5,484 nucleotides of DNA, taken from assembly GCA_003449595.1 (NCBI GenBank), contig DMHB01000301.1:1-5484 (forward strand), read 5' to 3'. The stretch comes from Microscillaceae bacterium (GTDB lineage Bacteria; Bacteroidota; Bacteroidia; Cytophagales; Microscillaceae). Position numbers and translations under genes: made by a program. Below, piece after piece: positions 1 through 5,484 of the stretch. A model generated the notes under the pieces. That model was not told where the DNA came from and made no database searches. It was given only the letters and a program-made list of their open reading frames with translations. Position 1 is the stretch's first letter. The number at the start of each line of letters is the position of its first letter.

Positions 1-1533
1 AATAGGCGTAGTAGGATCGAGTATTATGCGCGAAGTAGCAGCAGATACCAATTTGTAAAAAGTAAAGCCTCCTTTAATACTTTGTTGGGTTGGAGCATTG
101 AGTGTAACACGTCCTGTACCTTGGTTGAAAACCGCACTGCTCCCTCTTTCAAGGTTGCCACTTATAGAAACATTTCGCTGCAAACTGACATCTAAGGTGT
201 TCAGAATGGCCGTTCCTAAAATGCGTAAATCCCCATTGGCTATTAAATTTCCTTTAAGGGTTTTAGTACCTGCATTGTTGAAAGTAACATGGTGGTAAGT
301 AGTTCCAAGAATACTTTGATTGCCGCCACTTCCATAAATGACGGTGTTTAAATTTGAGCCGAAATCGACTGCTGAACTAATCTGATTAGCTAACTGATAG
401 TTTAAAACAGCATTGTCATTTTGTATCCAAGTACCTGCGCCAGTCAATTGAGCCGGAGCGACTCCATTGAGTGTGATCCCCAAACTGCCATTGTTGTTAC
501 TAAAGCTAAATCCACTATTGATGGTAAAATTACCGCTTCCTAAATTAAAAGTGATGACGCCACCACTGCCCGAAGTATTAACCACCACATTGGCACTCAC
601 CACACAAGGTGCTCCCTCACCACTTAGGCCAAAAGTCATAGCTTCTTGAGCGTTGATGCTGATCAAAGAGGCACTCGCAAATCGGTATTGTCCATTATTG
701 GCTAAGTTGAAAGTACTTCCTGCAAAGGTGGTGATGGCGTTACGGAACTCGAAAGTAGAAGTATTGGCGCTGTTGGCGGCAGCTGTGAAATTACCTAAAA
801 CATTCACACTGCCAAAGAAAATATACGCATTAGCAATGGCAACACCGGCGCCATCTTTGAGATTACCTCCGGGAAACACATTAAATTCGGCTTGAAACTG
901 ATTGCTTCCTCCATTTACTTCATCAATCAAGGAGCCTCTTATATTGGCCGTTTGTGTAACAGTTATGTTAGCACTTCCCAAATTGAGAATAGCCCCAATT
1001 TCCACATTCAAGTCTCCAACTATTGATACCGCACCGGCAGTAAAAGTTTTGGTATTGCTTCCGGTGATAGAAAGCGTTGGATATTGCCTTGCCGGGATGC
1101 TATAACTGGTATTACCATAAAACTCAACCACCGATTTATCAATATTGGTGTAGTTATCGGTGGCTATCGCAGGAAAAGGAGCTGTGCCACTTGCTGCTGT
1201 AATACGTACCAAAGCCCCGTCGTTGCCGGTGAAAGTGCCTATGGTGTGTCCTGTATAATCTCTCAAATCCAACACGCCGCCGGTACCGATTTCTAAGCTG
1301 GTTATATTAATGGTTCCAACTGTAGTAACAGTATAGATAGTAATGGTTGCCACATCAGCGGGATTGGTAGGGTAGCCCGGTCCACAAGTTCCACTGATAC
1401 AAGTCCAAGTGGAAGGACTATCCCAGCTTCCATCATTAATTGCGTTGAAAGTACCTTGCGCCAGGGTTGATTTGGATGTTAAAACCAAACCCAAAACGCC
1501 CACTAAGAAAAGGGCTGATAACTTTTGAGTCAT
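1..1533 (-). CDS. Secreted beta-helix-like repeat surface protein, N-terminal part (cut by window edge)
   Basis: An uninterrupted reading frame of 511 codons starts at the ATG at 1533 and has no stop before position 1, so the C-terminus lies outside the window. Residues 1-25 are a Sec signal peptide: Lys4, a hydrophobic core from about 7 to 19, and likely cleavage after Thr-Leu-Ala (A25). Residues 34-64 form the 'DGSWDSPSTW ... PTNPADVATI' module, with Cys45 and Cys50 close enough to pair. It opens many large extracellular Bacteroidota proteins. The rest is Gly/Asn/Thr/Ser-rich and full of short alternating hydrophobic strands ('GDLNVEIGAILNLGSANITV' near 173, 'AGTKTLKGNLIANGDLRILG' near 421). 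This suggests a parallel beta-helix or stacked beta solenoid. Three loose repeat units begin near 150, 406 and 484. Such proteins usually end in a type IX secretion sorting domain, which would lie beyond the left edge; that is inference. An adhesin or surface-matrix role is likely, but no enzymatic motif or substrate can be read. No Shine-Dalgarno precedes the start. Confidence 0.85.
   Translation of the reverse strand, partial: MTQKLSALFLVGVLGLVLTSKSTLAQGTFNAINDGSWDSPSTWTCISGTCGPGYPTNPADVATITIYTVTTVGTINITSLEIGTGGVLDLRDYTGHTIGTFTGNDGALVRITAASGTAPFPAIATDNYTNIDKSVVEFYGNTSYSIPARQYPTLSITGSNTKTFTAGAVSIVGDLNVEIGAILNLGSANITVTQTANIRGSLIDEVNGGSNQFQAEFNVFPGGNLKDGAGVAIANAYIFFGSVNVLGNFTAAANSANTSTFEFRNAITTFAGSTFNLANNGQYRFASASLISINAQEAMTFGLSGEGAPCVVSANVVVNTSGSGGVITFNLGSGNFTINSGFSFSNNNGSLGITLNGVAPAQLTGAGTWIQNDNAVLNYQLANQISSAVDFGSNLNTVIYGSGGNQSILGTTYHHVTFNNAGTKTLKGNLIANGDLRILGTAILNTLDVSLQRNVSISGNLERGSSAVFNQGTGRVTLNAPTQQSIKGGFTFYKLVSAATSRIILDPTTPI
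1459..1533 (-). other. Sec signal peptide of the surface repeat protein
   Basis: The first 25 residues begin MTQK, continue through an uninterrupted hydrophobic stretch (LFLVGVLGLVL) and end in a polar c-region with small residues at -1 and -3 (Thr-Leu-Ala before Gln26). No cysteine sits at the cleavage point, so this is a signal peptidase I substrate and not a lipoprotein. It fixes the start at 1533 and shows that the protein leaves the cytoplasm. Confidence 0.75.
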
Positions 1534-1797
1534 AACCTTGTGTAGTTTTAGAGAAGATAAAATACTTTTATTGGGTGTTAATTTAGGCTAACAAGCATTG
1601 CGTATGAATGAAAACTAACTACCTACTTACGGCTCATAAAGATAAACAAAAACCCGTAGGCAAGCATTGTTTTGGTAAAATTTTGCTGGTTTGTGCGGCC
1701 AAATCAAACAGAAATACCCTACTGGTTTCCACACGAAAAACCATAGACGTATGTTATTGGTTTGCTAAAAATCCTTTTTTACAAAATTTATGGGCAG
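1534..1797. promoter_or_regulatory. Divergent intergenic region between the surface protein gene and modA
   Basis: This 264-bp spacer must hold the start signals for both flanking genes. The clearest structure is a 9-bp direct repeat, CAAGCATTG, at 1592-1600 and 1661-1669, with related bases (TAGGC) just upstream of each copy. For modA, a weak Bacteroidota-type pair is TTTC at 1726-1729 and TATGTTAT at 1750-1757, 20 bp apart; the match is partial. No convincing -33/-7 pair was found for the minus-strand gene. There is no hairpin followed by a T-run and no recognisable riboswitch, including nothing resembling the molybdenum-cofactor RNA motif. A 65-codon frame (1608-1805) runs across most of the spacer but lacks recognisable features. 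Confidence 0.4.
1592..1669. repeat. 9-bp direct repeat CAAGCATTG, two copies
   Basis: Identical CAAGCATTG copies lie at 1592-1600 and 1661-1669, 69 bp apart start to start. Upstream of them the sequence reads TAGGCTAA and TAGG, so the similarity extends past the 9-mer with a small gap. Each copy has imperfect dyad symmetry (CAA-GCA-TTG). It could be a paired operator between the divergent genes or chance; two copies alone cannot decide. Confidence 0.35.
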
Positions 1798-1863
1798 ATG
1801 ATTAGATCCAACTTGGCAGGTTTTCTGATGTTAGGTGTATGCTTAACCTTGTTTGTTCAGTGC
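1798..1863 (+). other. Signal peptide / possible lipoprotein leader of ModA
   Basis: Residues 1-22 have an N-terminal Arg3, a hydrophobic core (LAGFLMLGVCLTLFV) and Cys22. Many Bacteroidota binding proteins are lipoproteins, and a Cys directly after the hydrophobic core fits that. However, Gln at -1 and Phe at -3 depart from the usual lipobox (Leu at -3, Gly/Ala/Ser at -1), so lipidation is uncertain. Export itself is well supported. Confidence 0.55.
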
Positions 1864-2565
1864 CAAACACCTCGCCCTCGGCGTGCTGTGCGGGTAGCTA
1901 TGGCTGCTAACCTATCGCCTTTGGCCAAACCTCTCCAAAAAGCTTTTCAAAAACATCATCCATCCATTGAGATAGAATGGATAGAAGGCTCATCAGGAAA
2001 ACTAACCCAACAGATGATGCAAGGAGCTGCTTGGGATGTGTTCCTTTCCGCCGATACACTTTACCCTTGGCAGTTGTACCAAGCAAGTTTGACGCAACAA
2101 AAACCGGCAATATATACTTATGGAAAGTTGATTTTTTGGACGCGTGAATCCATCGATACGACCCGTTTGGTTGACTTCTTGCTCTCGGATCGGGTTAGGA
2201 AAATTGCCTTGGCCAACCCTGAAACAGCCCCTTATGGGAAAGCAGCTTGGGCTTATTTGAAGCAGCAAAAATTGGACAGCCTATTAGGCTCAAAATGGGT
2301 GATAGGCGAAAGCATTAGTCAAGTAAACCAGTACTTGGTTTCAGGGGTAGTAGAGGGAGGATTTACCGCGCAATCGCTGCAATATGTAACCGAGGCAAAA
2401 GGCATTGGCATTATCTTGAAAATCCCGGCCATTCCACAGGGAGCGGTCAAGTTGCGATATTGTTCCGAAGAGGGAGCAATGTTATATGCGTTCTTGTTTA
2501 CAGATGAAGCCAAACAGATTTTTGCAGGTTATGGCTACGTGTCGCAACAGACTGATGAACCTTAA
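1798..2565 (+). CDS. modA: Molybdate/tungstate ABC transporter substrate-binding protein (ModA family)
   Basis: This protein captures molybdate or tungstate outside the inner membrane and hands it to a ModB/ModC permease-ATPase. It has 255 residues, normal for the family. After the signal region it shows the ModA landmarks: 'VAMAANLSPLAKPLQ' (32-46), 'EGSSGKLTQQMMQGAAWDVF' (63-82), 'ANPETAPYGKAAWAYL' (139-154), 'SISQVNQYLVSGVVEGGFTA' (172-191) and a C-terminal 'FLFTDEAKQIFAGYGYV' (232-248). Asn38, Ser65 and Tyr146 are spaced 27 and 81 residues apart, the same as the oxyanion ligands of Azotobacter ModA (Asn10, Ser37, Tyr118, recalled from the literature). The ATG at 1798 is preferred over an in-frame TTG at 1762 because it puts the basic, hydrophobic leader directly at the N-terminus. 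Cys22 could be a lipoprotein anchor, but FVQC is an atypical lipobox. No modB or modC is adjacent: the next gene is convergent. The exact oxyanion cannot be told from sequence. Confidence 0.88.
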   Translation: MIRSNLAGFLMLGVCLTLFVQCQTPRPRRAVRVAMAANLSPLAKPLQKAFQKHHPSIEIEWIEGSSGKLTQQMMQGAAWDVFLSADTLYPWQLYQASLTQQKPAIYTYGKLIFWTRESIDTTRLVDFLLSDRVRKIALANPETAPYGKAAWAYLKQQKLDSLLGSKWVIGESISQVNQYLVSGVVEGGFTAQSLQYVTEAKGIGIILKIPAIPQGAVKLRYCSEEGAMLYAFLFTDEAKQIFAGYGYVSQQTDEP

Positions 2566-3530
2566 TTGCTGCAACAGTTTTCGCAAGCGCCCATCGCGGC
2601 ATACTTCCAAAGGCCGTAGTTCATATTTTCATCCGCATAATATTTGATGTACGCCTCGAAAGGATTTTTGGGCTTTTTGCCATTGATAAGCATCGCTTTG
2701 TTCAATTTATTAAAGGCTTCTTCTGCTTTTTCGAGGGTGCGGTCGTTGTTGAGGGCATTCCAATATTCCTTTACCCTTGTCCAATATTGAGCGCGTTGCT
2801 CGTAACTTCCACCTCTGAAATGTTGTACTTTTTCACGAACCGAACCCTTTTTGCGCGACATCATCCGGCCTACCATATCTAAATTAAGAATTGGATGCAG
2901 GCGGTCGTCGCGGCGGTGCATTTTGGTCATATCGCAGTTGTCGCGGTAGGTGATGGCTTCGCCCAAGGTTTTGGCGTGTTTATAACAAACATATTTCGAT
3001 TCGGCTTCTCCACAAGAACTGTTGCAAACCGTATTTAGTCCATATTCTTCGGCAGTGATGCCTTGGGTGTGGCATAGTCCAAAACCTCCATCGCCCCATT
3101 TATTGTATTTTGACCGGTTAGGGAGGCATTCTTCTCCCATTGTTTCTTGCATAATCATCGCCAAGATAATGTGCTCAGGAAGACAATAACGGCGTTCTAC
3201 CGCTTTGGCGATGTTTTCGTAACGCAGGGTGCGCACCAATTTGCCCTCAAGTGTGTAATTTGGAGGCAATACAACGTTTTCGAGGGTTTTCCGCTGCGTA
3301 TAAAACCCGGCTTCATAACCCAAGTGAATGGGTTTAAGTTTGAGATTTTTGCAAAGAAGTGCTATCTGATTTTTACTTCCCGAAGAGTTGGAAGCCGTCA
3401 GTACAAACCCGACCAAGAAAAATAAGGATTTGACAGCAAAAGGTGTTTCGTGAAAAATAGCAACAAAGATATTGACGACGTAATTGACAAGTGCAGCCCC
3501 GTAATCGAGCAAATATCTGAGATGCTTCAT
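2562..3530 (-). CDS. Membrane-anchored, Cys-rich lysozyme/SLT-like protein (putative lytic transglycosylase)
   Basis: A complete 322-residue protein. One hydrophobic segment near the N-terminus (about 31-46, FAVKSLFFLVGFVLTA) suggests a signal anchor that places the rest in the periplasm. Residues 104-260 resemble the lysozyme-like fold of lytic transglycosylases: a helix 'IAKAVERRYCLPEHIILAMIMQE' (107-129), with Glu129 as candidate catalytic acid; 'GDGGFGLCHTQGITAEEYGL' (146-165), in the place of the usual 'G-x-x-Q' loop; a helix 'LNLDMVGRMM' (215-224); and 'FRGGSYEQRAQYWTRVKEYW' (238-257), similar to the 'N-x-G ... Y-x-x-V' end of SLT domains. Peptidoglycan strand cleavage is the likely activity, but this is inferred from motif order and not from a clear family match. 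Eleven cysteines (60, 116, 135, 153, 169, 173, 182, 199, 316, 319, 320) are unusual for such an enzyme and hint at disulfides or metal binding. The C-terminal 60 residues are unrecognised. Its stop overlaps that of modA on the other strand. Confidence 0.6.
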   Translation of the reverse strand: MKHLRYLLDYGAALVNYVVNIFVAIFHETPFAVKSLFFLVGFVLTASNSSGSKNQIALLCKNLKLKPIHLGYEAGFYTQRKTLENVVLPPNYTLEGKLVRTLRYENIAKAVERRYCLPEHIILAMIMQETMGEECLPNRSKYNKWGDGGFGLCHTQGITAEEYGLNTVCNSSCGEAESKYVCYKHAKTLGEAITYRDNCDMTKMHRRDDRLHPILNLDMVGRMMSRKKGSVREKVQHFRGGSYEQRAQYWTRVKEYWNALNNDRTLEKAEEAFNKLNKAMLINGKKPKNPFEAYIKYYADENMNYGLWKYAAMGACENCCSN

Positions 3531-3571
3531 AAAACTATAAAATCAATTTGGTGTTCAACTTAAATGGTGTT

Positions 3572-3603
3572 GCAACCTATTCCAATTCTATAAATTATCC
3601 AAA
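3572..3603 (-). promoter_or_regulatory. Weak Bacteroidota-type promoter candidate for the transglycosylase-like gene
   Basis: Read on the minus strand, TTTG (3603-3600) is followed after 20 bp by TAGGTTGC (3579-3572). It keeps the TA and first two T positions of TAnnTTTG but not the end. This would place transcription start near 3565, about 35 bases ahead of the ATG at 3530. The match is partial and the region is AT-rich, so a chance hit is quite possible. Confidence 0.22.
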
Positions 3604-3616
3604 TTTTTTTAGGTTT

Positions 3617-3647
3617 TTTGAACAAAAACAGTTTTTACTTAATTTTA
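3617..3647 (+). promoter_or_regulatory. Bacteroidota-type -33/-7 promoter candidate for the amidohydrolase gene
   Basis: TTTG at 3617-3620 is followed by exactly 19 bp and then TAATTTTA at 3640-3647. This matches the known Bacteroidota primary-sigma consensus TTTG-N19-TAnnTTTG at all but the last base. Transcription would start near 3654, giving a leader of about 70 bases before the ATG at 3726. The placement supports 3726 as the true start, because the in-frame TTG at 3618 lies inside the proposed -33 element. Confidence 0.45.
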
Positions 3648-3725
3648 CTCTCACATAAGTTTCATTTGCAATTTTTATCATCCTACAACAAAATTTATCT
3701 TTTCGACTTTTCTAACCTCTCATTT

Positions 3726-5450
3726 ATGTCCACAGAAAAATTTATCATCCGTAACGGAACACTTTACGATGGAACCGGCGAAAAACCGCGCCAAACCGAC
3801 GTACTCATCGAAAATGGCAAAGTTGCCTCGACCGACCGCATCAATTACCCCATCGAAGATGCCAAAGAAATAGACGCCACCAACAAATGGATAACCCCCG
3901 GTTTTTTAGATATCCACACCCACTACGACGCAGAGGTGGAGGTGATACCCGGGTTAGACGAATCTGTGAGACACGGAGTAACCACCGTTGTAATGGGTAA
4001 CTGTTCGCTTTCTAACTGTGTAGGTACCGAAGATGATATGCTCAACCTGTTTTCGAGGGTGGAAAATATGCCCCCCGATTTGCTCGAAAAATGGATCAAA
4101 GGCAAGTTTACTTGGAACAGCCCCAAAGAATATTACGACCACCTCAACCAACTGCCTATTGGCCCTAATGTGGCGAGTTTTATTGGGCACTCCAACATCC
4201 GCTTGGCGACGATGGGCTTGGAGCGAAGCCTGACCGTGCGCAAAGCCAACGACCAAGAACTTAAAAAGATGGAAAGCTTGGTAACCGAAGCAATGGAAGC
4301 CGGTTATTTGGGCTTATCGATCGATATGTTGCCTTTTCACCGTATGGCTGAAGATCCATACAAAGGGGTTTCGGTGCCCTCGCAACAAGCCCACGTCAGC
4401 GAGTACAAGAAATTGGCCAACATTGTACGCCGTTTCAACCGAGTGCTGCAAGCTACGCCCAATGCTGTCGATAAAACTTCGGTATTACGCCTTTTGGGGA
4501 TGAGTTCGGGGCTATTCCGAAAAAACCTCCGCACCACCATTGTAGCTGCTTTGGATACCAAATCTGACAGGAAAATACACTTGTTAGCCACCACTTTGGC
4601 TACCGTAGCCAACAAATTGCTCAATGCCAATATCCGTTGGCAAGCCTTGGCCGAGCCATTTTTAAACTATTCTGATGGCCCAATTACACCACTTTTCGAA
4701 GAGTTTGGTTCGGCAGTAGTAGCCATTGGTGCCAGCAGCGAAGAACGTCGCAAGATGTTTGCCGATATTAGCTTCCGCAAATGGTTCAAAAAAGACTGGA
4801 ATCACTGGCGTACTTCTGTATTTCACCGCCGATTGGACGATATGTGGATAGAAGCCGCCCCCGATAAATCGCTCGTGGGCAAGTCGTTTGCGCAAGCAGC
4901 CAAGGAAGTGAACAAAGAGCCATTAGAGTTTTTTATGGATATGATGGCGCAGTACGACACCGATATTCGTTGGAAAAGCGCTGTGGCCAACCATCGCCCG
5001 TCGCAGCGGATGCGCTTGTTGGCACACGAAACCACCTTGCCGGGTTTCAACGATTCCGGCGCGCACAATGTCAATATGGCTTTTCAGGATGGTGCGCTGC
5101 AAACCCTGAAGCAGTTTCAAGCCAACCCGGAGGTATTACCAATGGAAAAAATCATTTACCGCATTACAAAAATGCCTGCTGATTGGTTAGGCTTCAAAGC
5201 AGGCTCGTTGTTGGTAGGCGACCGCGCCGACTTGGTTGTGTTGGATCCTGCCAAACTTCAAACCGGATTGAGCGAACCACTCGAATATTTTGACCCTCGC
5301 TTGGATGGCGCAATGCGTCTGGTAAAGCGCTCGGATGGGGTAATCAACCACGTTTTGATTGGGGGCAAAGAGGCATTCAGCAGCGAAAACGGTTTTGCCG
5401 AAAATTTTGGAAAAGAAAAATATGGCCAACAGTTGCGCTCTACGCACTAA
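3726..5450 (+). CDS. Metal-dependent amidohydrolase, D-aminoacylase / N-acyl-D-amino-acid deacylase-like (Amidohydro_3)
   Basis: A complete 574-residue amidohydrolase-superfamily enzyme, expected to hydrolyse an amide or related bond in the cytoplasm; it has no signal peptide. N-terminal beta-sandwich strands ('FIIRNGTLYDGTG', 6-18) lead to the metal motif 'PGFLDIHTHYDAE' (58-70), with His64 and His66. Next come 'GVTTVVMGNC' (84-93), 'NVASFIGHSNIRLATMGLER' (148-167), 'EAMEAGYLGLSID' (188-200), 'LPGFNDSGAHNVNMAFQDG' (438-456; Asp443 is the late metal/proton-shuttle Asp) and the closing sandwich strand 'LLVGDRADLVVLDP' (495-508). His64, His66 and Cys93 keep the exact spacing of D-aminoacylase His67, His69 and Cys96. 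The two later histidines of that enzyme (220, 250) seem to be replaced, around 'VLQATPN' (240-246) and 'TIVAALDTK' (271-279). It is longer than typical D-aminoacylase (about 480 residues). The substrate is therefore uncertain. The ATG at 3726 was chosen over an upstream TTG (3618) because the extra 36 codons are AT-rich and unlike the family. Confidence 0.8.
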   Translation: MSTEKFIIRNGTLYDGTGEKPRQTDVLIENGKVASTDRINYPIEDAKEIDATNKWITPGFLDIHTHYDAEVEVIPGLDESVRHGVTTVVMGNCSLSNCVGTEDDMLNLFSRVENMPPDLLEKWIKGKFTWNSPKEYYDHLNQLPIGPNVASFIGHSNIRLATMGLERSLTVRKANDQELKKMESLVTEAMEAGYLGLSIDMLPFHRMAEDPYKGVSVPSQQAHVSEYKKLANIVRRFNRVLQATPNAVDKTSVLRLLGMSSGLFRKNLRTTIVAALDTKSDRKIHLLATTLATVANKLLNANIRWQALAEPFLNYSDGPITPLFEEFGSAVVAIGASSEERRKMFADISFRKWFKKDWNHWRTSVFHRRLDDMWIEAAPDKSLVGKSFAQAAKEVNKEPLEFFMDMMAQYDTDIRWKSAVANHRPSQRMRLLAHETTLPGFNDSGAHNVNMAFQDGALQTLKQFQANPEVLPMEKIIYRITKMPADWLGFKAGSLLVGDRADLVVLDPAKLQTGLSEPLEYFDPRLDGAMRLVKRSDGVINHVLIGGKEAFSSENGFAENFGKEKYGQQLRSTH

Positions 5451-5484
5451 AGCAACCCTGTAATTTTTATCCTATCACAAGGCC

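Noticed and set aside
98..1296. Chain of short plus-strand open frames of 60-80 codons across the left part of the window.
   Set aside because: They lie opposite one continuous 511-codon minus-strand frame with a signal peptide and repeat structure. Their Leu/Pro/Lys-rich translations are typical antisense shadows.
1762..1797. Extension of ModA upstream to a TTG start.
   Set aside because: The added residues (MLKILFYKIYGQ) push the signal peptide away from the N-terminus, and TTG is a poorer start than the ATG at 1798.
3147..3425. 92-codon plus-strand frame inside the transglycosylase-like gene.
   Set aside because: It is fully antisense to a 322-residue frame that has a coherent anchor and domain order; no start signal or motif supports it.
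3618..3725. Extension of the amidohydrolase upstream to a TTG start, adding 36 residues.
   Set aside because: The extension is AT-rich, has no family similarity, and overlaps the best promoter candidate. The family begins at the strand found just after the ATG at 3726.
3923..5447. Several minus-strand frames of 65-100 codons opposite the amidohydrolase.
   Set aside because: All are inside a well-supported gene on the other strand and show no recognisable domains.
5451..5484. Possible terminator after the amidohydrolase.
   Set aside because: The 34 bases to the window end contain a short T-run but no stem in front of it, so no terminator can be supported.
1..5484. CRISPR array, tRNA/rRNA, insertion sequence, phage or defence island.
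   Set aside because: No regularly spaced repeats, cloverleaf-like sequence, terminal inverted repeats, transposase or nuclease motifs were seen by reading both strands.

Overview
The window looks like an ordinary chromosomal piece from a Bacteroidota (Bacteroidetes) bacterium. Three things point there. The first is a large secreted repeat protein that opens with the 'G-S-W-(x)n-T-W ... P-T-(x)n-A-D-V-x-T-I' module common in that phylum. The second is starts without clear Shine-Dalgarno sequences. The third is a promoter candidate matching the Bacteroidota -33/-7 consensus (TTTG, 19 bp, TAnnTTTG-like). The sequence does not let me name a genus.

Layout from left to right. (1) Positions 1-1533, minus strand: the first 511 codons of a large exported beta-strand/beta-helix-like surface protein. 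It starts at 1533 with a signal peptide and runs off the left edge. (2) 1534-1797: a divergent intergenic region holding a 9-bp direct repeat. (3) 1798-2565, plus strand: a periplasmic molybdate/tungstate-binding protein of the ModA family, with no modB or modC beside it here. (4) 2562-3530, minus strand: a membrane-anchored, cysteine-rich protein with a lysozyme/SLT-like (lytic transglycosylase-like) core. It converges on modA so tightly that both genes use the same TTAA tetranucleotide for their stop codons. (5) 3531-3725: an AT-rich divergent spacer with back-to-back promoter candidates. (6) 3726-5450, plus strand: a 574-residue metal-dependent amidohydrolase of the D-aminoacylase (Amidohydro_3) superfamily. 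It keeps the HxH, Cys and late Asp metal ligands but appears to lack two histidines known from D-aminoacylase.

The four genes alternate in strand (-, +, -, +), so each is probably its own transcription unit, at least within the window. Nothing shows that they work in one pathway. Three of the four carry a signal peptide or membrane anchor and would act in or beyond the periplasm; the amidohydrolase has no evident signal and is probably cytoplasmic. I found no tRNA, rRNA, CRISPR array, transposase, integrase or recognisable defence system. The points most worth a second look are the altered metal site of the amidohydrolase, the orphan modA, and the Cys-rich transglycosylase-like protein.
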